9,262 nucleotides of DNA from Candidatus Melainabacteria bacterium (GCA_903970565.1 CAJCJE010000320.1:1-9262); one strand, 5' to 3'; positions 1-6,604 are shown, counted from the stretch's first letter. Program-made: numbers and translations. Notes: a model not told the origin generated them from the letters alone.

Positions 1-642
1 CCGGCCGTCCCCGATCGGGAACACCCAGGCATACGCCGGCCAGTGCGTCGGCGTCATCCGCAGCAACTGCTCACCCGCCGGCCACGGCTGCGCCGGGGCG
101 TAGCCGCGAATGGCCAGCGCGACGCTGCCGGTCCGGGCGGCCGGGACGCCGACCGCGCGCCGAACCACGGACTCGGCCCCGTCTGCGCCGATCACCACCC
201 GAGCCCGGATCGTCCCGTCCAGCACAACCTCCTGCCCGCCAACGGATATCGCCCGAACCGAGTGCCGGCGCAGTTGCGCGCCGGCCTCGATCGCCGCCAG
301 CACCAGGCGATGGTCGAAGATCCGCCGGGGCACCACGTAACTCGGCCGAACGCTCGCCCGAGCGGCGACGCGGCCACCGGGGGAGTACAGCCGCAGCCGC
401 TCGGCCGGCGCGCACCCCTCGACCAGCCCGGCCCGGTCGATCCCGAGGCCGGCCAGCACCTCCAGCGCGTGGGGCGCGACCCCGTCCCCGCACACCTTGT
501 CCCGAGGAAACTCCGCGCGCTCCAACAGCAGCACCCGCGCGTCCGGCCGGGCCCGCAGCGCACCCAGCGCCGCCGCGCAGCCGGCCGGTCCGGCGCCGAC
601 GATCACCACATCCCAGAGGTCCACAGTATCCCAGATGTCCAT
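1..642 (-). CDS. Geranylgeranyl reductase family FAD oxidoreductase (3' part cut by window edge)
   Basis: The first 214 codons of a flavoprotein are present and the frame runs off the left edge. Visible are the N-terminal FAD dinucleotide fold GAGPAG (residues 16-21), the family signature CGDG (51-54) after FPRDKV, the second FAD motif GADG (152-155) and YAWVFP (204-209). The CGDG segment and the Y-x-W-x-F-P element are typical of the geranylgeranyl reductase / digeranylgeranylglycerophospholipid reductase family, whose members saturate isoprenoid double bonds; some relatives are aromatic hydroxylases. The start chosen is ATG 642, 6 bases after the stop of the upstream flavoprotein, so it is last or late in the operon and probably translationally coupled. 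GTG 624 (codon 7) is an alternative start. Only a weak GGAT ribosome site is seen. In this cluster it could reduce a prenyl chain; that role is inferred, and the substrate-binding C-terminal half is not visible. Confidence 0.85.
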   Translation of the reverse strand, partial: MDIWDTVDLWDVVIVGAGPAGCAAALGALRARPDARVLLLERAEFPRDKVCGDGVAPHALEVLAGLGIDRAGLVEGCAPAERLRLYSPGGRVAARASVRPSYVVPRRIFDHRLVLAAIEAGAQLRRHSVRAISVGGQEVVLDGTIRARVVIGADGAESVVRRAVGVPAARTGSVALAIRGYAPAQPWPAGEQLLRMTPTHWPAYAWVFPIGDGR

Positions 643-649
643 AGTGGAC
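637..649 (-). promoter_or_regulatory. Small inverted repeat straddling a stop/start junction
   Basis: On the minus strand GTCCA and TGGAC are separated by CTA. The second arm contains the TG of the ATG at 642, and the first arm touches the upstream TAG stop (651-649). A 5-bp stem here could hide the start codon until the ribosome finishing the upstream flavoprotein opens it. The pairing is seen directly; the coupling role is inferred, and a stem this short may be chance. Confidence 0.3.
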
Positions 650-1668
650 TATCCAGCCAACGTGTTCACGGCGGCGGTGAACACCCTCGGCAGCCGGGCC
701 GCGAGCGGCACCACCGCCTGGCCCACCCCCGGCTGGCGCCGCGCCCACAGCAGGCCGGAGGTGATCAGTCGGGACGGCCGGGACACCCGCTGCCAGGCTC
801 GCTCGTAGTCCTGCGGCCGGTCCCTGACCACGCAGTCGACCAGTTCCCTCGCCCCGGCAAGGGACATTGCGATGCCCTCGCCGGTGAGCGGGTCGATATA
901 GCCGGCCGCGTCGCCGACCAACAACACTCGGCCGCGCACCTGCGACCGCACCCGTTGGCGCATCGAGGTGGCCCCGCGCACCGAGGACGCCGGCTCGCCC
1001 CGCGCCATTCTCGCGGCCAGTTCGGGGAATGCGCTCAGCTGCTGGTCGAAGGAACCGCGCGTGCCGGACAGCAGCGCGAGGCAGACCAGTTCGGGTCCGA
1101 TCGGCGTGATGTAGGCCTCCGACCTTTCCGCCCAGGTCACCTCGACGAAATCCGACTCGGGGGCCAGCGCGTAGTGCCGGCGCTGCCCCCAGCGCTGCCG
1201 CCGCACCGGCACGGTGACGAACCCGGCCGCCGAGCGGACCGTGGAGTGCAGACCGTCCGCGCCCACCAGGTACCGAGCCCGTTCGCCGCCGACGGTCACC
1301 TGGTCGCGGTCCTGCCCGATCTCGGTGATCCGTTGCTGCCGCACGGTGATCCCGGCCGCGTCCACGGCCTCCCGCAGCGCCGAGTGCAGTGCCGTGCGCC
1401 GCACCCCGCGACCGGGGCCGGACCGGAACTCGGCGCGCACCACGGTGGCGCCGCCCTGATAGCTGATCCCGTGAAAGTCGTGGCCCGGCGGATCGACCCC
1501 CAGCGCCGCCAGCGCCCGCACCGCGCCCGGCATCAGGCCCTCCGCGCAGGCCTTGTCGATCTCCCCGGCCCGCTGCTCGAACACCAGCACCTCACGCCCG
1601 GCCCGCGCCGCGCCGAGCGCGACCGCGAGCCCGGCCGGACCGCCGCCGACCACGATCAGGTCACGCAT
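649..1668 (-). CDS. FAD-dependent aromatic hydroxylase, SrsC-like (phenolic lipid / quinone tailoring)
   Basis: A complete 339-residue flavoprotein of the group A (PHBH-type) monooxygenase fold. Seen are GGGPAG (residues 8-13) for FAD binding, the DG motif GADG (136-139) and the GD motif LLVGDAAGYIDPLTGEG (249-265). The segment IDKACAEGLMPGAV (37-50) matches a variant of the CGDG element in the geranylgeranyl-reductase-like relatives. In S. griseus the flavoprotein SrsC hydroxylates methylated alkylresorcinol, giving a hydroquinone that oxidises to a quinone. The position after a type III PKS and a methyltransferase supports the same role here. ATG 1668 is chosen because GGAG lies 10 bases upstream; GTG 1677 would add three residues but leaves GGAG only one base away. 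It starts 30 bases after the methyltransferase stop and ends 6 bases before the next flavoprotein. A reductase role cannot be excluded from sequence alone. Confidence 0.85.
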   Translation of the reverse strand: MRDLIVVGGGPAGLAVALGAARAGREVLVFEQRAGEIDKACAEGLMPGAVRALAALGVDPPGHDFHGISYQGGATVVRAEFRSGPGRGVRRTALHSALREAVDAAGITVRQQRITEIGQDRDQVTVGGERARYLVGADGLHSTVRSAAGFVTVPVRRQRWGQRRHYALAPESDFVEVTWAERSEAYITPIGPELVCLALLSGTRGSFDQQLSAFPELAARMARGEPASSVRGATSMRQRVRSQVRGRVLLVGDAAGYIDPLTGEGIAMSLAGARELVDCVVRDRPQDYERAWQRVSRPSRLITSGLLWARRQPGVGQAVVPLAARLPRVFTAAVNTLAG

Positions 1669-1698
1669 CCGCCGCACGCTCCGCTCGCCGAGCGGCCC

Positions 1699-2229
1699 TC
1701 ATATCCGCACCGGTTCGGCCGAGGTCAGCGCGGTGTTCTCGGCCCGGATTCGCACGGTCAGCAGACCGGCGTTGAGCACGCTGAACACCAGCGCGGTCAG
1801 CCACGCGGTGTGCACCAGCGGCAACGCAACGCCCTCCACGACCACCGCGACGTAGTTGGGGTGAGTGAAGAACCGGTATGGGCCCCCGGTGACCAGCGGC
1901 AGGTCCGGCACCACCACGATCCGGGTGTTCCACCTCGGCCCCAGCGTCCGGATGCACCACCAGCGCAGCGCCTGCGAGGCCAGCACCAGCACCAGCATCG
2001 GCCAACCCAGCGCCGGCAGGAACACCCGGCCGCCGAGCCAGACCTCCAGGACGCAGCCGACCAGCAGACCGGTGTGCAGCACCACCATGAACGGGTAGTG
2101 CGCGAACCCGGTCTCCCGGCCGCCGCGCGCCCTGCTCCAGGCCATGTTCCGCTTGGCGAGGACGAGTTCGGCCAGCCGCTCCAGCGCGAACAGGCCGACG
2201 AGCACCGTGTACAGGATCTCGCTCAGCAT
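1699..2229 (-). CDS. ICMT-family membrane methyltransferase (SrsB-like)
   Basis: A 176-residue integral membrane protein with hydrophobic segments near residues 1-22, 45-65, 72-90 and 127-158. The isoprenylcysteine carboxyl methyltransferase signature is clear: GPYRFFTHPNY (116-126), preceded by RWWCIRTLGPRWN (89-101), and a late RIRAEN element (160-165) that in this family contributes to S-adenosylmethionine binding. ICMT-like enzymes beside type III PKS genes, such as SrsB of S. griseus, O-methylate the membrane-embedded phenolic lipid rather than a prenylated protein. The ATG at 2229 has a good GAGGG ribosome site five bases upstream. It lies 25 bases after the synthase stop and is clearly in the same operon. 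Methylation of a resorcinol hydroxyl is the preferred reading from context; C- versus O-methylation cannot be decided from sequence. Confidence 0.9.
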   Translation of the reverse strand: MLSEILYTVLVGLFALERLAELVLAKRNMAWSRARGGRETGFAHYPFMVVLHTGLLVGCVLEVWLGGRVFLPALGWPMLVLVLASQALRWWCIRTLGPRWNTRIVVVPDLPLVTGGPYRFFTHPNYVAVVVEGVALPLVHTAWLTALVFSVLNAGLLTVRIRAENTALTSAEPVRI

Positions 2230-2254
2230 CGCACCCTCAGGATCGTGTCCCGGT

Positions 2255-3334
2255 TCACCATCGCAGCAGCACCAACTCGGCGCAGAAACCGGGCCCCATC
2301 GCCATCATGATCGCCCAGCCGTCCCCGCGCGGCGGGCGCAAAGCCAGCGTGTCGCGCAAGACGTGCAGAACCGATGCCGAGGACAGGTTGCCGATCTCGC
2401 GCAGGGACCGCCAGGTCACCTCCAGCGCGGCAGCCGGCAGGCCGAGCGAGTCCTGGATCGCCTCGATCACCTTGGGACCGCCGGGGTGGCAGATCCAGGT
2501 GCCGATGTCGGCGATGGTCAACCCGTGCTCGGCGAGTAGGCCGCACACGTCACCGCCGAGGTAGGTGCGCACCAGCTCCGGCACCTCGGTGCCGAGCACG
2601 ATCCGCAGCCCGTCGCTGCCCACGTCCCAACCCATCGCCCGCTCGGAGTTCGGATACAGGTGACTGCGGCTGGCCACCACCGAGGGCCCGGCGAGATCCT
2701 CGGCCCGGTTCGCGCCGAGCAGGACCACCGCCGCGCCACCGTCCCCGAACAGGCCGGTCGCCACGATGTTCGCGACCGTCGGGTCCTGCCGTTGCAGGGT
2801 CAGCGAACACAACTCCACCGACACCAGCACCGCGACCGCGTCCGGCGCGCCGAGCAGATAGTCGTGCACCCTGGCGATTCCGGCCGCGCCGGCCACGCAG
2901 CCCAGCCCCATCAGCGGCACCCGCTTGACGTCCGGCCGCAGACCGAGCCGGCCGGCGATCCGCGCATCCAGGGAGGGCACCGCGATCCCGGTCACCGTGG
3001 TCGACATGATCAGGTCGACGTCGCTGACATCCAGCTGCGCCTCCTTCAGTGCCCCGGCGACCGCCTGCGCGCCGAGATCCACCGCGACCGACAGGAAGGC
3101 GTCGTTGGCCGCGGTGAACCCGTCGAGTTCGGCGTAGCGCTCCAACGGCAGGGCCAGATGTCGGGAGGCCACCTTGGCGCTGGTGTGCAGCCTGCGGGCC
3201 AACGACCGCCTGGTGCCCCCGTCGGGCAGGCACAGGGCGGTGAACTGCTCGGTCAAGTCCGACTGGGGGTATCGATGTGCTCCGAGGACCCCATGTACCG
3301 CGGCGACGGTGGTCACCGCACCGACGTTACCCAC
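2255..3334 (-). CDS. Type III polyketide synthase (alkylresorcinol/alkylpyrone synthase-like)
   Basis: A complete homodimer-type chalcone synthase-fold enzyme of 359 residues (or 353). The catalytic triad is present: Cys146 in [11 protein letters not shown], His283 in WICHPGGPK and Asn316 in [10 protein letters not shown]. The C-terminal AMGPGF (345-350) replaces the plant GFGPG loop, as often in bacterial members. The cysteine context and the [13 protein letters not shown] end resemble bacterial enzymes that extend fatty acyl starters with malonyl-CoA to give alkylresorcinols or alkylpyrones (SrsA, PKS18 group), rather than RppA-type THN synthases; this subgroup call is by recollected similarity. 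It is the first gene of the operon. GTG 3334 lies only 2 bases after AGGAGG. GTG 3316 gives a start ([10 protein letters not shown]) more like relatives but lacks a spaced ribosome site. Starter and chain length are unknown. Confidence 0.93.
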   Translation of the reverse strand: MGNVGAVTTVAAVHGVLGAHRYPQSDLTEQFTALCLPDGGTRRSLARRLHTSAKVASRHLALPLERYAELDGFTAANDAFLSVAVDLGAQAVAGALKEAQLDVSDVDLIMSTTVTGIAVPSLDARIAGRLGLRPDVKRVPLMGLGCVAGAAGIARVHDYLLGAPDAVAVLVSVELCSLTLQRQDPTVANIVATGLFGDGGAAVVLLGANRAEDLAGPSVVASRSHLYPNSERAMGWDVGSDGLRIVLGTEVPELVRTYLGGDVCGLLAEHGLTIADIGTWICHPGGPKVIEAIQDSLGLPAAALEVTWRSLREIGNLSSASVLHVLRDTLALRPPRGDGWAIMMAMGPGFCAELVLLRW

Positions 3335-3372
3335 CTCCTCCTAATCTCGCCTTTGTGGAAACTGGAGCTGGC
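3335..3372. promoter_or_regulatory. Very short divergent intergenic region between PKS operon and UbiA gene
   Basis: Only 38 bases separate the two divergent starts. On the minus strand AGGAGG (3342-3337) serves the synthase. On the plus strand TAATCT (3342-3347) fits an actinobacterial -10 (TANNNT) and sits 7 bases before an in-frame GTG at 3355, the arrangement of a leaderless transcript. GGAG at 3364-3367 serves the GTG at 3373. No good -35 is visible, so at least one promoter must extend into a neighbouring coding region. Promoter assignment is inference. Confidence 0.4.
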
Positions 3373-4200
3373 GTGCCCAGCCGCACCGGCACGCTGCGTG
3401 GTCTGGCCGGCGCGAGCCATCCGCTACCGGGCGGCGCGGTCACCGTGATCGCCGTAGGAGTCGCGATCGGCGTCGGCCTCGAACCGGTCAGGGTGCTGCT
3501 CTTCGGCCTGTCGATGGCGGCTGGTCAGCTGGCCATCGGCTGGTCCAACGACCGGATCGACGCCGCTCGGGACGCGACCAACGCCCGCGCGGACAAGCCG
3601 GCGGCGACCGGAGCGGTATCGCTGCGCACGGTCACCGTCGCCGCCGTGGCCGGCCTGCTGGCCTCGCTTGTGTTCTCGCTCACCCTCGGCTGGCGCGCGG
3701 CGCTGGCCATGCTGGTGCTCAACGCGGCCGGCTGGAGCTACAACCTCGGCCTCAAGTCCACCGTGTTCTCCGGCCTCACCTTCCTCATCGGCCCCGGCCT
3801 GCTCCCCGTCGTGCCCTACCTCGCCCTGCCCGGACATCCCCTGCCGCCGTGGTGGGCCTGCGCCGCAGGCGCGCTGCTCGGGCTCGGCGCGCACTTCGCC
3901 AACGTGCTGCCCGACCTGCGGGCCGACGCGGCCACCGGAGTGCACGGCCTGCCGCACCGGCTCGGTGCCCGCGTCAGCATCCTGGTGATGGCGCTGGTCC
4001 TGGCCGCCGCCACCCTCGTCGTGGTCCTCGGCCCGACCGGCGCCCCGAGCACCCTCGGCTGGTTCGCGGCCACCCTCGCCGTCGCGCTGGCCGCCGGCTC
4101 CGGCGTGCTGGGCCTGCGACGCCCGGACAGCGCGCTGGCCTTCTACGGCGCGCTGGCCATCGCGGTGATCGACGCCATCCTCTTCGTCGCCGCCGCCTGA
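3373..4200 (+). CDS. UbiA-family membrane prenyltransferase
   Basis: A 275-residue polytopic membrane protein with about eight or nine hydrophobic helices. Both Asp-rich Mg-diphosphate motifs of UbiA enzymes are visible: N59-D60-x2-D63-x3-D67 (in WSNDRIDAARD) followed by RADKPAATG, and D181-x3-D185 in LPDLRADAATG followed by HRLG. Such enzymes transfer a prenyl chain from a diphosphate to an aromatic or other acceptor in the membrane. GTG 3373 is chosen because GGAG lies five bases upstream. GTG 3355 would add six residues and could be a leaderless start. The gene diverges from the type III PKS operon over 38 bases, so the PKS-derived phenol is a plausible acceptor; this is inference. Other actinobacterial UbiA relatives of similar size have unknown acceptors (EboC-like), so the substrate is open. 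Confidence 0.9.
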   Translation: MPSRTGTLRGLAGASHPLPGGAVTVIAVGVAIGVGLEPVRVLLFGLSMAAGQLAIGWSNDRIDAARDATNARADKPAATGAVSLRTVTVAAVAGLLASLVFSLTLGWRAALAMLVLNAAGWSYNLGLKSTVFSGLTFLIGPGLLPVVPYLALPGHPLPPWWACAAGALLGLGAHFANVLPDLRADAATGVHGLPHRLGARVSILVMALVLAAATLVVVLGPTGAPSTLGWFAATLAVALAAGSGVLGLRRPDSALAFYGALAIAVIDAILFVAAA

Positions 4201-4290
4201 CCGCGCCGCGCGACGTTCCCGATCCCCGTCATGGTCCAATGTGGACGTATGCGACCGACGACCGGTTTCTCCGGTTGGCCGGCGAGGACG

Positions 4291-4321
4291 CCGTGCTGGC
4301 CGGAGGCTCCGGTCAGCACGG
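4291..4321 (+). terminator. Strong hairpin terminator between convergent genes
   Basis: The arm CCGTGCTGGCCGGAG and the arm CTCCGGTCAGCACGG are separated by one G; all 15 positions can pair if one G-U wobble is counted, giving about 14 bp around a three-base loop. On the plus strand a T-rich run (4327-4343, with TTTT and TTT blocks) begins six bases after the stem, so it best fits the end of the UbiA transcript, 90 bases after its stop. The hairpin also lies 21 bases past the ThuA-gene stop on the minus strand, where no T run follows. A smaller ACCGG/CCGGT hairpin precedes it at 4261-4275. Confidence 0.75.
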
Positions 4322-4341
4322 CGGGGTGTTCGTTTTCCTTT

Positions 4342-5661
4342 CTAGGAAACCGGATCGAGGTCGAAGGACTGGTTGCTCGCGCCGTTGCACAGGGTCTGGG
4401 TCAGCTGGATGCTGTTGGCCGTCGAGGAGTTGGGCACGGTCAGGCATTCCTCGTGGCCCTGACCGGAGGCCGCGTTGCGGTTGACCAGTCGGTAGGCGCC
4501 GTTACCGGCCGGAACCGCCTGCCACTGCTGGTTCTTGCCGGCGCCGTAGGTCCACAACTGGATCGGCGCGTTGTCGGAGGTCGACACGTTGGTGACGTCG
4601 AGCACCTCGGTGCTGTCGTTGCGGTTGGTGATCTTGACGTACGGCCCGTCGACGTACTGGAGCTGGAATTCCTGCGCCTGCGTGCCGTTGCAGGTGTACT
4701 GCTGGATCGCGGTGCCGTTCGCGGTACCGGCGCCGCGCGCGTCGACGCACTTGTTGTCGGCGGTGTTGACGATGGTGAACCAGCTGGTCTGGGAGATCTG
4801 GTCGGTCGAGGCGTTGGTCGGCGCCGCGCCGCCCAGCCAGAGCAGGCCGTCGATGATGAACTCGTCCTGCGCCGGGTCGGCGAAGGTGGAGGAGGTCGGG
4901 ATGTTCGCGGTGTAGTTCATGTCGTTGTGGCCGAAGTTGGCGTAGAGCATCCTGTAGTTCGTGTTGGTCCACATGATCGGGTAGTAGCCGCTGGTGAACT
5001 GCTGGCCGGGCGTGGTGCCCAACGGGAAACTGGACGCATCGACCGAGGCGAGGATGTCGATGTTCGGGTTCTGCCGCAGGTCGTTCTGCCAGCTGTACCA
5101 CTCACTGACGCCGGAGGTGTACGTCGCGGGCACCCTGCGCATCGCGGGCTGGCTCGGGTCGTCGTTGTCCAGCGTCGCGACCTCGGGGCCCCAGCTGTTG
5201 TCCTCGAAGTTGCCGGACCCGAGGAACTGGTTGTAGTACCAGTCCCAGCTCGACGCCGTGTCCGTCCACGCGGACACGTGGAAGCCGAAGAAGGCGCCGC
5301 CGTTGTCCATGTAGTTCTGGAAACCGGTCTGCTCGGCCGCGCCGTGTGGCGCGTCGTCGAGGAACATCACCACCTGGTACCGCGAGGCGGTCAGGCTGTC
5401 GAGCAGGTCCCAGTCGGTGGTGGCGGTGAAGGTGAAGTTGTTCTGCGCGCCCACCTGCGGGAACCAGGTCCTGGCCTCGGTCTCGAAACTGACGTGGGCC
5501 GCGTCGCCCTCGGCCGGGCCGGTGTAGAAGGCGAGCACGTTGAAGGCGGGCGTCGCGGCCGGCTTGGCCGCTCCGATGGCCGGCGTGGCCAGGAGGAACA
5601 GCAGCGAGAACAGGAGAGCGGACAGTTTCCACAGGTTCCGGGGCTTGCTGGTCGGTTGCAT
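4342..5661 (-). CDS. Secreted ThuA-domain protein with C-terminal ricin-type lectin domain
   Basis: A 439-residue exported protein. Residues 1-35 form a Sec signal peptide: lysine/arginine N-region, hydrophobic core LSALLFSLLFLLATPAIG (13-30), then AAKPA. Residues about 40-280 are a ThuA-like, class I glutamine-amidotransferase-fold domain, with GGAFFGFHVSAW (121-132) and WTNTNYRMLYANFGHND (231-247) as recognisable blocks. Residues about 292-437 form a ricin B / beta-trefoil lectin with three repeats ending in QEF (330-332), QQW (378-380) and QSF (431-433), each repeat built around C-V/L-D/T-containing strands. ThuA was named for trehalose utilisation in Sinorhizobium, but the biochemical activity of secreted actinobacterial members is unknown; glycan or polysaccharide binding is the safest statement. 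ATG 5661 has a GGAAGGGA ribosome site upstream. It is monocistronic and converges on the UbiA gene. It is unlikely to be part of the quinone cluster. Confidence 0.88.
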   Translation of the reverse strand: MQPTSKPRNLWKLSALLFSLLFLLATPAIGAAKPAATPAFNVLAFYTGPAEGDAAHVSFETEARTWFPQVGAQNNFTFTATTDWDLLDSLTASRYQVVMFLDDAPHGAAEQTGFQNYMDNGGAFFGFHVSAWTDTASSWDWYYNQFLGSGNFEDNSWGPEVATLDNDDPSQPAMRRVPATYTSGVSEWYSWQNDLRQNPNIDILASVDASSFPLGTTPGQQFTSGYYPIMWTNTNYRMLYANFGHNDMNYTANIPTSSTFADPAQDEFIIDGLLWLGGAAPTNASTDQISQTSWFTIVNTADNKCVDARGAGTANGTAIQQYTCNGTQAQEFQLQYVDGPYVKITNRNDSTEVLDVTNVSTSDNAPIQLWTYGAGKNQQWQAVPAGNGAYRLVNRNAASGQGHEECLTVPNSSTANSIQLTQTLCNGASNQSFDLDPVS

Positions 5662-5876
5662 CCGGGCGGTCCCTTCCTTGGGTTTCCGGCTCCCGCAGCC
5701 GAGGAGGCGATGCGTCGTGCCGGGCCGGCATCAACCCAAGAAAGCACGAAGTCAGCCCTTGATTCAAGACTCAAATTAGAGTATTTCCCCAGGTCCCGCT
5801 TGTTGTTACGCTGCCATACCGCTCGGGTCGAGAGTGGACCAGGAGTAGCACTGGATCGCTCCGGCCGGCTGGTTGA
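5662..5876. other. Non-coding stretch between ThuA-lectin gene and TetR gene
   Basis: No supported gene is seen in these 215 bases. They hold the 5' leader and presumed promoter of the ThuA-lectin gene on the minus strand, including an AT-rich patch around 5755-5790 that stands out from the GC-rich surroundings. The 3' end of the TetR gene lies to the right. Confidence 0.6.
5758..5782. promoter_or_regulatory. Two abutting palindromes upstream of the ThuA-lectin gene (candidate operator)
   Basis: CTTGATTCAAG (5758-5768, five-base arms around T) is followed directly by ACTCAAATTAGAGT (5769-5782, four-base arms). They lie about 100 bases upstream of the ThuA-lectin start in the only AT-rich patch of this part. 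On the minus strand TACTCT, TAATTT and TTGAGT overlap them as possible promoter hexamers, but no well-spaced pair stands out. An operator for an unidentified regulator is the suggested reading. Confidence 0.4.
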
Positions 5877-6530
5877 TCAGCCCTCGCCCGATGCCTCGCG
5901 CCGGTGTGCCGGGCCGTACGGGCCGTCGCGCAGGATCGGCATCAGGTAGCCGAGCAGCGCTTCCCGCACCTCGGCGCGGACGGCCGGATCGGTGGCCCCG
6001 GCGGTCGAACCGACCGTGTACAGGCCAAGGCTGATGTGCACCAGCATCGCGGCGACCACCGTGCGCCGCTGAAGCGACAACACGGGCGCGCCGAGGGCGA
6101 GCATGTCCACGAGCCGGCGCCGGATCGCCTCGGCCACCCCTTCGGAACGGCCGTTGTCGGCCGTCGAGATGAGCAGGAAACCGAGCAGGCCGGGCGGTTG
6201 CCGGTTGAGCGCGGCGTGCACGTCCAGGACATGGTCCACGGTGTCGGCGAAGTCGAGGGCGGTGTCGGCGTCCATGCGCAGCCGCTCGTCGAGTTCGGCG
6301 CCGAGCCGTGCGGTCCACTTGTCGTGCAACGCGGCCAGGATCTCTTCCTTGCCGGCGAAGAACTGGTACAGCGAGCCGACCGACACCCCGGCCCGCTCGG
6401 CGATGAGGTTGGTGGTGGTGTCCGGATAACCCCGGTCGGCGAACAGCTCACCGGCCGCGGTGAGGATGCGCTCGACGAGTTCGCGGCTGCGGGCCTGCTG
6501 GGGCAGCCGGCGCTGCCGCGCTTGCGACAC
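5877..6530 (-). CDS. TetR/AcrR-family repressor divergent from ethA
   Basis: A 217-residue regulator. The N-terminal helix-turn-helix domain is classic TetR: helix 1 ILTAAGELFADRGY (22-35), then TTTNLIAERAGVSVGSLYQFF (38-58) and KEEIL (61-65). The remaining ~145 residues form the helical ligand-binding and dimerisation domain. GTG 6530 is chosen because GGAGG sits exactly five bases upstream; the open frame continues 48 codons further upstream, but that stretch is promoter DNA and lacks family similarity. It is divergent from the EthA-type monooxygenase gene, and the shared intergenic region carries a palindromic operator over its own predicted start of transcription. It therefore probably represses both itself and ethA. 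The layout parallels mycobacterial ethR-ethA, but the sequence does not look like a close EthR orthologue. The ligand is unknown; a ketone or hydrophobic substrate of the monooxygenase is plausible. Confidence 0.9.
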   Translation of the reverse strand: MSQARQRRLPQQARSRELVERILTAAGELFADRGYPDTTTNLIAERAGVSVGSLYQFFAGKEEILAALHDKWTARLGAELDERLRMDADTALDFADTVDHVLDVHAALNRQPPGLLGFLLISTADNGRSEGVAEAIRRRLVDMLALGAPVLSLQRRTVVAAMLVHISLGLYTVGSTAGATDPAVRAEVREALLGYLMPILRDGPYGPAHRREASGEG

Positions 6531-6548
6531 TGCTACCTCCGGTGGCGC

Positions 6549-6604
6549 GAAACGCGAGCTTCGGGCAGGTTCACCAGGTGGAAACGCGAGTTGAGAAACA
6601 CGAG
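6549..6604 (+). repeat. Three direct repeats GAAACGCGAG in the TetR-ethA intergenic region
   Basis: GAAACGCGAG occurs at 6549-6558 and 6581-6590, and as GAAACACGAG at 6595-6604. Start-to-start distances are 32 and 14 bases, about three and 1.3 helical turns. The third copy overlaps the -35 of the ethA promoter and the left edge of the palindrome at 6601. These are candidate binding sites for the TetR protein or a second regulator. Confidence 0.6.

Noticed and set aside
43..2310. Long plus-strand open frame (755 codons) opposite the flavoprotein and methyltransferase genes
   Set aside because: It is Arg/Pro/His/Gln-rich with no domain, and antisense to three genes with clear motifs; a by-product of high GC content.
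2255..3334. Plant-type chalcone synthase or RppA-type naphthalene synthase role
   Set aside because: The methyltransferase and hydroxylase neighbours and the C-terminal sequence fit the alkylresorcinol-type bacterial group better; no cytochrome P450 or other pigment gene is beside it.
3277..3372. 32-residue N-terminal extension of the UbiA protein from ATG 3277
   Set aside because: It would overlap the start of the divergent PKS gene, is Arg/Pro-rich rather than family-like, and lacks a ribosome site; GTG 3373 is better.
5867..5882. GGCTG/CAGCC inverted repeat at the TetR stop codon
   Set aside because: Five-base arms with no T run and overlapping the coding end; too weak to call a terminator.
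4231..5949. Plus-strand open frame (572 codons) opposite the ThuA-lectin gene
   Set aside because: Val/Gly/Arg-rich mirror of the real gene, which has a signal peptide and two recognisable domains.
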